Made by a program: the position numbers and the translations under genes
Notes under the pieces: model-generated
Database searches by the model: none
Seen by the model: only the letters and a program-made list of their open reading frames with translations
What the model was told of the DNA's origin: nothing
Shown: one piece after another, positions 52,818 through 61,911 of the stretch
How the letters are laid out: each line of letters begins with the position of its first letter
Numbering within the stretch: position 1 is the first letter of the stretch
From: Haladaptatus litoreus
Lineage (GTDB): Archaea; Halobacteriota; Halobacteria; Halobacteriales; Haladaptataceae
Direction: 5' to 3'
Assembly: GCF_900156425.1 (NCBI RefSeq)
Contig: NZ_FTNO01000001.1
Coordinates: 1,426,001-1,490,000, forward strand
DNA length: 64,000 bases

Positions 52818-54128
52818 TCACGCGCTCATAAACGTCATGATGCTCAGCGCGAGCGTGCCGAGAACGGCGGCGAAAACGACGATACGGATGTGCCAGAGCC
52901 ACACTGGGCCGAAACTGCTGTTTTTGCCGAGACCACGCCGGAGTTCGGCGACTGCGCCGCCACCGTATATCCATCCGACGAAGATGACGGTCAGTGTGAC
53001 GCCGAGTGGGAGCAGGATGTTCGATGCAATGTTGTCGAACATCGTGAAGGTGTTAATGTTCAGTGCCGAGGGAACTCCGAGGAGGAATATCATGACTCCG
53101 ATACCGGTCGTCAGAATCGGACGACTCACGTCGAAGTTGTCCACGAAGTACGACACGACGACTTCGAGGAGGCTGATAGCCGACGAGAGCGCCGCGATGA
53201 GCAGGACGAGGAAGAACACGAAGCCGATGATGCCACCCGCAGGGAGTTCCGCGAACGCCTGTGCGAGTGAGACGAAAACGGCACCTGCACCGGCGCTACC
53301 GGGGTCGATGCTCTGCGCGAACAGGAGCGGGAAGACGACGAATCCGGCGAGAACACCGACGAAGGTGTTCAGCACGGTAATGCTGATACCGTCGCCGAGC
53401 AGATTGTCGTCGCCGTCGAGATAGGAGGCGTAGGTTATCATCGCACCCATACCGAGCGAGAGTGAGAACAACGCCTGTCCGACCGCGTCCGGAATAATCG
53501 ACTGGTAGTTCTCCGCGATGACGCCGAAGTCGGCGGTGAGGAAGTAGTCGTAGCCCGCGCCAGCGCCGTCGAGGGTGAACGCCCACGCAGCCATTCCAAT
53601 CATCAGAATGGCGATGGACGGAACCATGATTTTGGTGCCGACTTCGATACCTTTCTCGACGCCAGCAGCCACGATGCCGATGGTGATGGCCATGAAGATG
53701 GCGTGGAACAGAATCGTTCCTGTTCCTTCCGAAACTTGCCCGAAGTACATGCCAGGGTCGGCGAAGTACGCGCCACTCAGACTGCCGATGACGTACTGGA
53801 TGACCCAACCACCGACGACGCTGTAGTACGACAGCATCCAAAATCCGGTGAACAGGCCGAGGACACCGATGAGTGCCGCCACGGGGCCACCGAGGTTTCT
53901 AAATGCGTCCACGACGTTTTTCTTCGTTTCACGGCCGATGACGAACTCTGCGAGGATTGCAGGCAGTCCGATGAGCGCGACGGCAATCAGGTAGACGACG
54001 AGGAACGCCGCCCCGCCGTTTTCCGCCGACATATACGGAAATCGCCAAATGTTACCCAGTCCAACTGCGCTACCGACAGCGGCCAGTATGAACCCTACTC
54101 GGGATGTCCACGTTTCTCTTTGTGACAT
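52818..54128 (-). CDS. NSS family sodium-dependent transporter, second copy
   Basis: A 436-residue paralogue of the gene at 51222. The motif TSRVGFILAAVGSAVGLGNI, then WRFPYMSAENGGAAFLVVYL, is clear; LSLGMGAMITYASYLDGDDN and ALSSAISLLEVVVSYFVDNF follow. About eleven helices. ATG at 54128 (MSQRETWTSRVG) is chosen over 54143 by comparison with its neighbour. The two probably arose by duplication and may differ in substrate. The 213-base AT-rich gap upstream should hold its promoter. Confidence 0.93.
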   Translation of the reverse strand: MSQRETWTSRVGFILAAVGSAVGLGNIWRFPYMSAENGGAAFLVVYLIAVALIGLPAILAEFVIGRETKKNVVDAFRNLGGPVAALIGVLGLFTGFWMLSYYSVVGGWVIQYVIGSLSGAYFADPGMYFGQVSEGTGTILFHAIFMAITIGIVAAGVEKGIEVGTKIMVPSIAILMIGMAAWAFTLDGAGAGYDYFLTADFGVIAENYQSIIPDAVGQALFSLSLGMGAMITYASYLDGDDNLLGDGISITVLNTFVGVLAGFVVFPLLFAQSIDPGSAGAGAVFVSLAQAFAELPAGGIIGFVFFLVLLIAALSSAISLLEVVVSYFVDNFDVSRPILTTGIGVMIFLLGVPSALNINTFTMFDNIASNILLPLGVTLTVIFVGWIYGGGAVAELRRGLGKNSSFGPVWLWHIRIVVFAAVLGTLALSIMTFMSA

Positions 54129-54340
54129 GCTTGTACGTGGCATTCTTAATTATCAGTTATAAGCAGTCCGGTGTGTATTAATCAGAAATATTATCCAATA
54201 TAGAATACTACTACCAAAGTGTAAAAAATAGTTTCAGGCAATCTCTGCCGAAAATCGAAATTCGTGGTATCCGATACCGAATCCCGGAATCGTGAAACTA
54301 TCCGCGGTTAGTTCTAGAAATTTGTCGTCTTTTCGCGGAA

Positions 54341-55045
54341 CTATGCTTCCCCGTAAACTGGAACCGCGGCCCCACTCGTCACGCTCGTGGCATCACTACA
54401 GAGGACGCAGATGACTTCCGCGATATCCGCTGGGTCAACCCACTCGTCGTGATTTGCGTCGGGCATCATCTCCCGATTCGCGGGCGTGTCGATGACGCTC
54501 GGCATGACGGCGTTGGCGCGCACGACACCCGTGTTTTCCTCGGCTATCGACTCGGTGAGTAATCGAATCCCGGCCTTCGACGCGCGATAAAGTGCATCAC
54601 CTTCTCCGCCTTCCAGCGACGAGCGCGCGCTGACGCTGACGATTGCACCCTCGCGGTCTTGAAGATGCGGCAAGGCGTGTTTGGACGCGAGAAACGCCGT
54701 TTTTAGATTCACGTCGAACAGCAGGTCAAATGTGTCGGCGTCGGTGTCCTCGACCGGCGACCCACCCTTCCACGTTCCCGCGATGTTGGCCAAGTAGTCG
54801 ATTCCGCCGTGGTCGTCTGTGATTTTCGAGATTGTGGATTCGACGTCCGATTCGTCCGTGAAATCGGCCTGATGGAAGTGAATTTTCTCGCTGTCCGGAA
54901 GCGTGTCCTCGTCCGGTTCGACTACGTCAGTCGCGCAGACCGTCGCACCCGCGTCGACGAATGCTGTGCAAACTGCACTTCCGAGCGCCCCGCTTGCACC
55001 CGTGACGAGTGCTACGTCGTCTGCGAAATCGAATTTCACGTTCAT
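54341..55045 (-). CDS. Short-chain dehydrogenase/reductase
   Basis: A 234-residue classical SDR. The dinucleotide motif is FADDVALVTGASGALGSAVC, with an acidic residue after strand 2 (CATDVVEPDED) favouring NAD. Further marks are GGIDYLANIAGTWKGGSPVE (NAG-like element), the serine in SVSARSSLEGGEGDALYRAS and the catalytic Tyr-Lys pair YRASK. The substrate is unknown. ATG at 55045 (MNVKFDFADDV) is preferred to 55087. It runs leftward from a repeat-containing gap. Confidence 0.9.
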   Translation of the reverse strand: MNVKFDFADDVALVTGASGALGSAVCTAFVDAGATVCATDVVEPDEDTLPDSEKIHFHQADFTDESDVESTISKITDDHGGIDYLANIAGTWKGGSPVEDTDADTFDLLFDVNLKTAFLASKHALPHLQDREGAIVSVSARSSLEGGEGDALYRASKAGIRLLTESIAEENTGVVRANAVMPSVIDTPANREMMPDANHDEWVDPADIAEVICVLCSDATSVTSGAAVPVYGEA

Positions 55046-55220
55046 GGAGTTGGGGACTATCCGGAGCGGCATAAAGTTCGACTGCACGAGGAGTTCGTTT
55101 TCGAATCGGGTGGTGTTGCTGGTTTTAAAATTCCCGCTGACACGGCGAACTCACTCTCCACGAAAAGGCTATTTATGATGAGTCGATTGCAGTCTGAAGA
55201 TTATTCTTGAATGAGTCGAT

Positions 55221-55570
55221 TGCAAGTCACGACTCCAATGAAACCCCCCTCCGCACCGCACCCGCCCACATGCCTCCCCAACCGACTCGTGTGCTCACCT
55301 CCGTTCGCGCACTCGTCCCTCGCACGACTACGGCAGGAGCCTCCGGGCGGTGTGCCCTCCGGCCCCTGCCAGCGCGCGCCGTGCGGGAAGTCAAACTTCG
55401 TGAATCTCGACAAACGCAGTGGCGCGTGCGTCGGCAGGTCTGCGGGCAAATCGCCCGCAGACCGGTTGATTATCACGCGAGGGATGACTGAGCGCCAACA
55501 GGCGCGAAGGAATCGGCTGGGGAGGTACGTGGACGGGTGCGGTTCTCATTGGAGTCGACATCAGCTAGCG
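55221..55570. repeat. Palindromic dispersed repeat, copy C
   Basis: The clearest copy. The left end reads GCAAGTCACGACTCCAATGA, then CCGCACCGCACCCGCCCACATGCC (shown in part) and CTCCCCAACCGACTCG. The right end on the minus strand gives GTCGACTCCAATGAGAACCG, CACCCGTCCACGTACC and TCCCCAGCCG, so the ends are imperfect inverted repeats of about 60 bases. AGCTAGCG lies just outside on the right. The interior contains a smaller inverted repeat, CTGCGGGCAAATCGCCCGCAG. No gene is seen in the 600-base gap 55046-55646. Confidence 0.65.
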
Positions 55571-55646
55571 TAATTGCTGAAATCGCTTCGAACGTTCGTC
55601 GCACCAACCACTGAATCCCAAAATCGTAGAATATGCTGCCTCTCGT

Positions 55647-56603
55647 CTACAGCTCGACGACCAGCTTTCCGAGGAAACTGTCGCCAATCACGTCCTGCTG
55701 TGCGGAATCGACCTCGTCCAACCCATACACACCAGCAATCTCCGGAACGATTTCACCGTCCGCAACCAATCGACTCAATCGCTCCAGAACGGCGGAAATA
55801 TCCGGCGTGTTGAACATGCTCATCAGCGTAACTGAAAGCTCCTTCGAGCGCGCACCCGAAATGTCATCGAACCCTGCCGCCGACCCTTCGTTTCCAATTC
55901 CGACGACGCGGGTTCCGACTGTTGCTACGTCCGCGTCGAACTGAAGGTAGTCGTCCAGTCGATGGTCGAGAATCACGTCCGGTGCGCCCGCCTCGCGCAC
56001 CGCGTCCGCGAGGTCGTCGCGGGAGTAGTCGAGGACGGTGTCTGCTCCGAGGGCTTCGAGGCGGTCGTGGTACTCCTCGCTCGCGGTGGTTGTCACCCGC
56101 GCGCCGGTTGCGCTGGCTAACTGCACCGCGACGTGGCCGACGCCGCCACTTCCGCCGTGGACGAGACAGGTTTCCCCGGGTTCCAGTCCGGCGTGGTCGA
56201 TGAGCGCGCGCCACGCCGTCACGCCGACGAGGGCAACCGCCGCGCCTTCGTCGAATCCGACGCCGTCGGGCAGGTGCGCTACGGTATCAGTCGGAGTCGT
56301 GACGAACTCCGCACAGGTTCCCTGTCGGTTGTTTCCGAGGCCGGTGCCGAACACCCTGTCGCCCGCGGAAAATTCATCGACTTCCGACCCGACTGCTTCG
56401 ACCACGCCAGCGAAGTCGGACCCCGGAATCCACGGGAGGTCGCCCGGCGGGTACGACCCTTCGCGGAAGTAGGTGTCCACCGGATTGATTCCGGCGGCGC
56501 GAACGGCCACCAGCAGTTCGTCGTCGTCGGGTTCCGGTCGGTCGATGTCGTCCACTCGAAGTACCTCCGGCCCGCCGTGTTCGTGGTATCGGACTGCGCG
56601 CAT
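55647..56603 (-). CDS. NADPH:quinone reductase-like alcohol dehydrogenase family protein
   Basis: A 318-residue medium-chain dehydrogenase/reductase without the zinc ligands of true alcohol dehydrogenases, matching quinone oxidoreductases. It has MRAVRYHEHGGPEVLRVDDI, RAAGINPVDTYFREGSYPPG, PGSDFAGVVEAVGSEVDEFS and the nucleotide-binding VHGGSGGVGHVAVQLASATG. It probably reduces quinones or enones with NADPH. ATG at 56603 is the family start, not 56705. It is divergent from the small zinc-ribbon gene. Confidence 0.92.
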   Translation of the reverse strand: MRAVRYHEHGGPEVLRVDDIDRPEPDDDELLVAVRAAGINPVDTYFREGSYPPGDLPWIPGSDFAGVVEAVGSEVDEFSAGDRVFGTGLGNNRQGTCAEFVTTPTDTVAHLPDGVGFDEGAAVALVGVTAWRALIDHAGLEPGETCLVHGGSGGVGHVAVQLASATGARVTTTASEEYHDRLEALGADTVLDYSRDDLADAVREAGAPDVILDHRLDDYLQFDADVATVGTRVVGIGNEGSAAGFDDISGARSKELSVTLMSMFNTPDISAVLERLSRLVADGEIVPEIAGVYGLDEVDSAQQDVIGDSFLGKLVVEL

Positions 56604-56657
56604 GGGAGAATCCACGCAAGGCGGGAAAATAAGTCCGTGGGACGTGGAGTCGATGGT

Positions 56658-56837
56658 ATGCCAACGTGTCCTGACTGTGATGTTTCGATGGAAGCCGTAG
56701 AACACCAGACGTTCGGCGAGGAACGGATTCAGATCAAGCCGTCGGGCGGCGTTTTGAGTTCGGTCGGCCTCAGCGTCCAGTACCTGAACAGCTATCGCTG
56801 TCCCGAGTGCCGATTGGTTCGGTTTTACGACGACTGA
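56658..56837 (+). CDS. Small zinc-ribbon protein
   Basis: A 59-residue protein, MPTCPDCDVSMEAVEHQTFG ... SYRCPECRLVRFYDD, with two CPxC pairs spaced to bind one zinc. It has a conserved hydrophobic middle (GGVLSSVGLSVQYLNS). Common in haloarchaea, role unknown. It lies in the gap between divergent and convergent larger genes and is easily missed because a longer in-frame stretch covers it. Confidence 0.8.
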   Translation: MPTCPDCDVSMEAVEHQTFGEERIQIKPSGGVLSSVGLSVQYLNSYRCPECRLVRFYDD

Positions 56838-56855
56838 TTCGACTCTCTTCTATTC

Positions 56856-57686
56856 TCAGAGGGCCTCGTCCAGTTTTCGCTTGCTCAGTTCGAGATAGTC
56901 GAAATCGAAGGAGTACACTTCGACGGAAACGGTTCCCGACCAGCCATCACGAACCGGCGCGAGCGCCGTTTCCAAATCCAGCGTCCCGGAACCTGTCGGA
57001 ACGTGTTCGTCCGAAGGCCCCCGGGCGTCGTTGACGTGGATGTGTGAAATCCGGTCGCCGTGCTCCGTCAGAAACGATTCCATATCCTCCGCGTCCATTC
57101 CGTCTACGCGCGCGTGGCCCGTGTCGAACGTCATCGCGGCGTTCGTCTCCGCGAAAATCCGGTCGAAGTCGTGCACTGTGAACAGGATGCCGGGCAGATT
57201 TTCGACACAGACTTTCACGCCGTGTTCTTCGCCGAACGCATCCAGTTCGCGTATCGCGGCTAGGAGGTGCGGTTCCACATCCTCCCGCGTCCACTCGGGC
57301 GGGGTCGCGTGAGAACTGGCGTGCAGAACCGCCTTTTCAGCACCCATCGCCGCGGCAGTTTCGATACACGCTTTCTGTTCTTCGCGGGATGCTTCGCGGA
57401 TTCCTTCCCGAGGCGACCCGATTTCTACGTCCACGAACGGGAGATGGACGAGCAGGTCGATGTCTTCCCCGTCCGCAACCGACCGGACTGCTTCCGGGTC
57501 GAGTTTGGTTCGCTCCGTCGCGCCGTCCATGTACAACTCAGCGAAATCGAAGTTAAGGTTGGCACCTTCTTCGATTGCCTCCCGCCACGACACGTCGCCG
57601 GTGTGTGTTTGGGTTACGAACCCTGTTCGAACACCGTGACCACCACCGCTACTATCACCGACATCACCACTACCAACACCGCTCAC
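56856..57686 (-). CDS. TIM-barrel sugar phosphate isomerase/epimerase-like
   Basis: A 276-residue AP-endonuclease-2-like TIM barrel: FDFAELYMDGATERTKLDPE, DLLVHLPFVDVEIGSPREGI, KVCVENLPGILFTVHDFDRI, AAMTFDTGHARVDGMDAEDM and RISHIHVNDARGPSDEHVPT. The Glu, Asp-His and His residues at strand ends match the metal site of this isomerase family. The start is a GTG at 57686 that overlaps the upstream stop by four bases (GTGA), so it is coupled to the nucleotidyltransferase-HAD gene. It probably isomerises a sugar or polyol intermediate of the same pathway. Confidence 0.85.
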   Translation of the reverse strand: MSGVGSGDVGDSSGGGHGVRTGFVTQTHTGDVSWREAIEEGANLNFDFAELYMDGATERTKLDPEAVRSVADGEDIDLLVHLPFVDVEIGSPREGIREASREEQKACIETAAAMGAEKAVLHASSHATPPEWTREDVEPHLLAAIRELDAFGEEHGVKVCVENLPGILFTVHDFDRIFAETNAAMTFDTGHARVDGMDAEDMESFLTEHGDRISHIHVNDARGPSDEHVPTGSGTLDLETALAPVRDGWSGTVSVEVYSFDFDYLELSKRKLDEAL

Positions 57687-59242
57687 GACGCGCCCTCGTC
57701 GATGACTCGCTGTGCGCTGGCATCGGACGAGACGGAGACGAACTGGTCTAACACCTCGATGCTCGGCGCGACGAGCGTCGGACTGATGTCGCTTGCTTCG
57801 ACATCCGCACGGGTGGCGTCCCCGGTCAGCACGCAGACGGACTCACACCCGACGTTTTCGGCCAACTGCACGTCGGTTTCCAGTCGGTCGCCGACGACGA
57901 CAACGTCCTCGGGCGAGTAGCCGTTCGAATCGAGGACGTGCCGAATCATCTCGGCGTTGGGCTTGCCGAAGATTCGGTCGGGTTTCCTGTCAGTCGCGCG
58001 TTCGACCAACGCGCCGATAGAACCGCAGTCGGGAACCATTCCCTCCGCAGTCGGGCACACTGTGTCGGGATGTGCGAGGAGGAACGTCGCTCCGTTTCGG
58101 ATTCCGAGGGTCGCTTCGCGGGCTTTCTCGTAGGTGAGTTCCGTATCGAAACCGACGACGACGTGGTCGGGGTCGTCGGAATCGACGGCGATTCCGTGGT
58201 CGGAAAGGGCGTCTCGCATCGCCGTCGTGCCCAGCACGAACACCTCGTCGTCCGTGTTTTGAAGATGCTGAACGACCCCGTCGGTCGAAAGCAAGAGATT
58301 CTCCGTATCGCATGCTACGCCGAGCGAGTTCAGCTTTCGCACGTAGTCGTCCTTCCAGCGCGAGGAGTTGTTGGTGAGAAAGTACACGTCGACGCCGGAT
58401 TCGCGCAGTGTTTCGATTCGTGCCTTCGCGTCGTCCACGAGTTCGTCGTCCAGATAGACGGTTCCGTCGAGGTCGAAAAACACTGCTTCCTTCGATTCGA
58501 GTGAAGAGAGCGAACTGAAGAGCAAATCCGCGGATTCCAAATCAGTGAAGTTGTCTATCTCGACCCACCGATACTGGCTCACGTCCGTGACCGAGAGGTC
58601 GTGGGTTCGATTGCGGACGATTTCGTCGATTGCCAGTTCAGTCCACTCACAGTACTCGTTTTCGCGCTCGATGGTTTTCGTGATTTCTTCGAACAGCATC
58701 GCCGAGAAGTCGGCCGAAAATTTGTACACGTCGGTCGAACAGCCGTGTGCGGCCTCCTCCGAAATCCCCTTGTCGATGTGCGTGAGGCGTTCGTCTTCGT
58801 CAATCGAGACTTTCATCGCCTCCTCGCTGAACTGTCCCGTATCGCAGGCCACCGCGCTGTCGGCGTCGGATTCGACCACGGTTTCCAACAGACCAGTGTC
58901 GAAAACGACATCGCCGTTGCTTAGAACGAACTCCTCTCCGGCGACGTCCTCCGCCGCGAGCGATAAGGAATACATGTTGTCCGTGTTGGCAAACACCTCG
59001 CTCGTTCTGACGGTCACGTCGAGATTCGGTCGCTTCCGTGCGACTCGCTCGCAGACCCGTTTCGTGTCGTCCGCGAGGTAGCCCGCGATGACTGTAACGT
59101 TCGTTACCCCTGCATCGTCGTACGCTCGTAACTGTCGGGCGAGAATCGGTTCGCCATCTACGGTCACGCAACATTTCGGCTTGTGAAGCGTGAGCGGTCG
59201 AAGTCGAGACCCAATCCCCGCTGACAGAATTACCCCCCTCAT
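57683..59242 (-). CDS. Fusion of sugar nucleotidyltransferase and HAD phosphatase
   Basis: A 519-residue two-domain protein. Residues 1-240 form an NTP transferase: MRGVILSAGIGSRLRPLTLH, then KPKCCVTVDGEPILARQL and DNMYSLSLAAEDVAGEEFVL, similar to phosphocholine or glycerol-phosphate cytidylyltransferases. Residues about 250-505 form a NagD-type HAD: EAVFFDLDGTVYLDDELVDD, VYFLTNNSSRWKDDYVRKL, FGKPNAEMIRHVLDSNGYSP and VVVGDRLETDVQLAENVGCE. ATG at 59242 is chosen over GTG 59251. The fusion suggests synthesis of an NDP-activated polyol or amino-alcohol, with phosphate removal in the same protein. Confidence 0.88.
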   Translation of the reverse strand: MRGVILSAGIGSRLRPLTLHKPKCCVTVDGEPILARQLRAYDDAGVTNVTVIAGYLADDTKRVCERVARKRPNLDVTVRTSEVFANTDNMYSLSLAAEDVAGEEFVLSNGDVVFDTGLLETVVESDADSAVACDTGQFSEEAMKVSIDEDERLTHIDKGISEEAAHGCSTDVYKFSADFSAMLFEEITKTIERENEYCEWTELAIDEIVRNRTHDLSVTDVSQYRWVEIDNFTDLESADLLFSSLSSLESKEAVFFDLDGTVYLDDELVDDAKARIETLRESGVDVYFLTNNSSRWKDDYVRKLNSLGVACDTENLLLSTDGVVQHLQNTDDEVFVLGTTAMRDALSDHGIAVDSDDPDHVVVGFDTELTYEKAREATLGIRNGATFLLAHPDTVCPTAEGMVPDCGSIGALVERATDRKPDRIFGKPNAEMIRHVLDSNGYSPEDVVVVGDRLETDVQLAENVGCESVCVLTGDATRADVEASDISPTLVAPSIEVLDQFVSVSSDASAQRVIDEGAS

Positions 59243-59338
59243 GAAAGTCACCGACCCAATACCGCGACGTTGTTCGTGATAAGGTTACGGGCTAGCGGTC
59301 AGGATGTCGATGGTTCCGTCGTTGATTTTTCGGAGGTG

Positions 59339-60367
59339 TCATCGGCCGGAAAAGCGCAGAACGTTCGGATAATCCGCGATGATGCCGTCCACGCCCGCCT
59401 CGTGGAGTTGGGTCGCTTGATACCAGCTTTCGACCGTCCAGACGTTAACGTCGTAGCCCTCCTCGTGCGCGAGGTCAACGATGTCGATTTCGTCGTAAGG
59501 GCCGAGCGAACCGTACTCGTCGTTGAACAGTTCGGTTCCGGCAATCATGTTCCACGGGGGATGAATCGCATCGCAGTCGTATCGGCGCGCGATTTCGAAC
59601 CCGTCCACGATTGATTTGGCGAACACCGCGGCGATGGGAATTTTCGAATCGAGTTCACGAACCGCCGCGAGCGCACCTTCGCCGAACGAGGAGATGAGAA
59701 ATTCGTGGTCGTAGTCGGCGAGCGTCGAAAGGACGCGCTCTGCGAACGGACGCCACAACTCCGTCTGCTTTTCCCTGTCTTCCGGCGGGAGGTTTTCCCG
59801 CGGCCGAACGTCGAGCGTCCCGGGATTTTTGAACTCGACGTTGACGCCGATTTCGGACGGAACCGCGTCGAGAAAGGTTTCTAACCGAGGAATCGTCTCT
59901 TCAGTTCCGAGAATTGACACGTCGCGCAGGTCGTCGTATGGTAGATTCCAGACGCGCTGACTCGCGAGGGTTCCCGAGGCGTCCGTCAATCTATCGAGTC
60001 GAGTGTCGTGAAAGACGATGATTTCGCCGTCCACGGTCGGATGCACGTCGATTTCTATCATCTCTGGTGCGCCCGTCGGCGCGGCTGTCGCCTGTTTTAC
60101 CGCTCCAATCGTGTTTTCGGGATACACGCCCGCGAAGCCGCGATGGGCGATAATCGAGAGGTCGTTAGTGGATGCGGACTGTCTGTCTGCATCTACGGAC
60201 TGTTCGAACTCCGTCGTCGCCAGTTCGGCGTTCACATGGGATTCGAGAGTCGAGGATTGGTGTTCGATATTCGATGGTTGTCGTTCGGAATTCGCAGGTT
60301 GTTGTCCGGCATTCGAGTGCTGTTCGACGTCCGACTGTCGTTCCGTCGTTCCGCTCGTGCGTGCCAT
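59339..60367 (-). CDS. Glycerophosphodiester phosphodiesterase with repetitive leader
   Basis: A 342-residue enzyme cleaving glycerophosphodiesters to glycerol phosphate and an alcohol. The catalytic core starts at about residue 70: LSIIAHRGFAGVYPENTIGA, EIDVHPTVDGEIIVFHDTRL, DRLTDASGTL, with WTVESWYQATQLHEAGVDGI and IADYPNVL at the end. The first 65 residues are hydrophilic with a 7-residue periodicity (TTERQ, VEQHS, NSERQ, NIEHQ, TLESH). No signal peptide is seen. ATG at 60367 follows TTG 60373. It sits between polymerase-like and nucleotidyltransferase genes on the same strand. Confidence 0.9.
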   Translation of the reverse strand: MARTSGTTERQSDVEQHSNAGQQPANSERQPSNIEHQSSTLESHVNAELATTEFEQSVDADRQSASTNDLSIIAHRGFAGVYPENTIGAVKQATAAPTGAPEMIEIDVHPTVDGEIIVFHDTRLDRLTDASGTLASQRVWNLPYDDLRDVSILGTEETIPRLETFLDAVPSEIGVNVEFKNPGTLDVRPRENLPPEDREKQTELWRPFAERVLSTLADYDHEFLISSFGEGALAAVRELDSKIPIAAVFAKSIVDGFEIARRYDCDAIHPPWNMIAGTELFNDEYGSLGPYDEIDIVDLAHEEGYDVNVWTVESWYQATQLHEAGVDGIIADYPNVLRFSGR

Positions 60368-60515
60368 AGGCAAATTCGGGCAGACCCGGACATTCTGGGC
60401 GTTGTGCGGGTTCTGCCACCCTTGGGTTCGAATACGGCCAGTCGGACTTCAAGGTTTCCTTTTTAATATATGGATGTGTCTTGAACTCTGGTGTGACAAC
60501 AGTAATCACAAAATT

Positions 60516-61802
60516 CTATATAGTTCGGTCGGTGCGAACCCCGAACAGTTCCCGACGAATCGCGTCGTGCACGACTTCGGACTGCTCGCCAGTTCGATTC
60601 ACGTCGGTCAACAGCTTTCGGGTGAGTTCGCGTCGTGCAGTTTTCTCTAGATCGGTTTCGAGCGCCCACGAGAGGCCAGTCAACAGTTCATCGAAGTTCG
60701 AAGCGACCGGCCCTGCCGTGATTTCGTCGTAGTCGAAATAGAAGCCCCTCGATTTCTCGTACCGGTCGCGGTCGTATGGGAAGAAGACGACCGGCCGGTC
60801 GAGGGCGAGGTAGTCGAAGTAGATGGACGAATAATCCGTCACGAGCGTATCGGCGTATCGAAGTAGCGGGTACACGTCGAATTTTCCCGGCAATTTGACG
60901 ATTCGTTCGCAGTTCGACGGCAGGTCGAACTGCTCTCTGGGATGGGTTTTGACGACGAAATAGGCGTCCGTTCGGGCCAGAAAATCGTCGAGTTCGTGGA
61001 AATCGAACTGCGCCGAAAACCGACGTTCCGAGTCGTCTCGGAACGTCGGTAGGTAGAAGAAAACGTGGTGATTCCGCGAGAGACGCCGAACTCGGTGTCG
61101 GGCCGTTTCGTCCTCGCCGATTTCGCTCCCTCGAACGTCCGAAAACAGCGCATCGAGACGAGGATAGTCCGCAAAAATCATCCGGTCGCGGTCGATGTGG
61201 AGGCCGGATTCGAACACCTCCGCGAGGTTCTCGCTTGGAACCAGCAGTCGGTCGAACTCGTTGCTCATGTACTCGTAGACTCTTCTGACCGGGACCGGTT
61301 CGTCCGGAAATTCGGCGTCCCACGAGATGGTCTTCAGGGGAATCCCGTGCCACAGCAGCACCGTCCTCGCGCCCGCACAGCAGGGCATGGCGACATCGCG
61401 GTGTCCCTGCGTCAGGAGGACGACGCCCGCGCGGAGGTTCGCCAGCAGTCCATGGAGCGAGTAGGCGTAGTAGGCCTCGTACCCCGCTTGCTGGAGTTCG
61501 CGCACGACGTCCCGGTCTTTCGAGAGCCAAACGGGGCGAACGCCGGGACGTTCGTTGGCGACGTGCAGGAACAGGTATTTCGCGTTGTCCACGAACGCCT
61601 CGCCATCGCGCGCGCCGAACACCCAGCGGGTGTCGTCGCGCGTCCACAGTCCGGCCGACGTTCCGAACTGCCACAGTCGTTCCAACAGGACGTACAGCAC
61701 CCACTGGAGGAGGAGGGCGGGTGACCATCGTTCGATTCGGTCGGCGAGGGGTCGAACCAGTGACCGTTTCAGCGGTGCGAGAACCGATTGGCCGATTTTC
61801 AC
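60516..61802 (-). CDS. CDP-glycerol glycerophosphotransferase family protein
   Basis: A 428-residue member of the TagB/TagF family, which in Gram-positive bacteria transfers glycerol phosphate from CDP-glycerol to build teichoic acids. Family marks are GARTVLLWHGIPLKTISWDA, PSENLAEVFESGLHIDRDRM, VFFYLPTFRDDSERRFSAQF, YFVVKTHPREQF, and YADTLVTDYSSIYFDYLALD followed by RPVVFFPYDRDRY. The N-terminal 60 residues include an amphipathic helix that could bind the membrane (SPALLLQWVLYVLLERLW). It heads the leftward group and is probably expressed from the 110-base gap shared with sucC. Confidence 0.9.
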   Translation of the reverse strand: MKIGQSVLAPLKRSLVRPLADRIERWSPALLLQWVLYVLLERLWQFGTSAGLWTRDDTRWVFGARDGEAFVDNAKYLFLHVANERPGVRPVWLSKDRDVVRELQQAGYEAYYAYSLHGLLANLRAGVVLLTQGHRDVAMPCCAGARTVLLWHGIPLKTISWDAEFPDEPVPVRRVYEYMSNEFDRLLVPSENLAEVFESGLHIDRDRMIFADYPRLDALFSDVRGSEIGEDETARHRVRRLSRNHHVFFYLPTFRDDSERRFSAQFDFHELDDFLARTDAYFVVKTHPREQFDLPSNCERIVKLPGKFDVYPLLRYADTLVTDYSSIYFDYLALDRPVVFFPYDRDRYEKSRGFYFDYDEITAGPVASNFDELLTGLSWALETDLEKTARRELTRKLLTDVNRTGEQSEVVHDAIRRELFGVRTDRTI

Positions 61803-61911
61803 AACTGGACTGAACGGTCCCCGTCGGCAAAAATTACCTGCCCGCGCCGGGGTGTCCCGTCGGAAGTGAACCGGCGGGATTTAAGCGGCGCGACAACCCC
61901 CTTTCGAGTGC

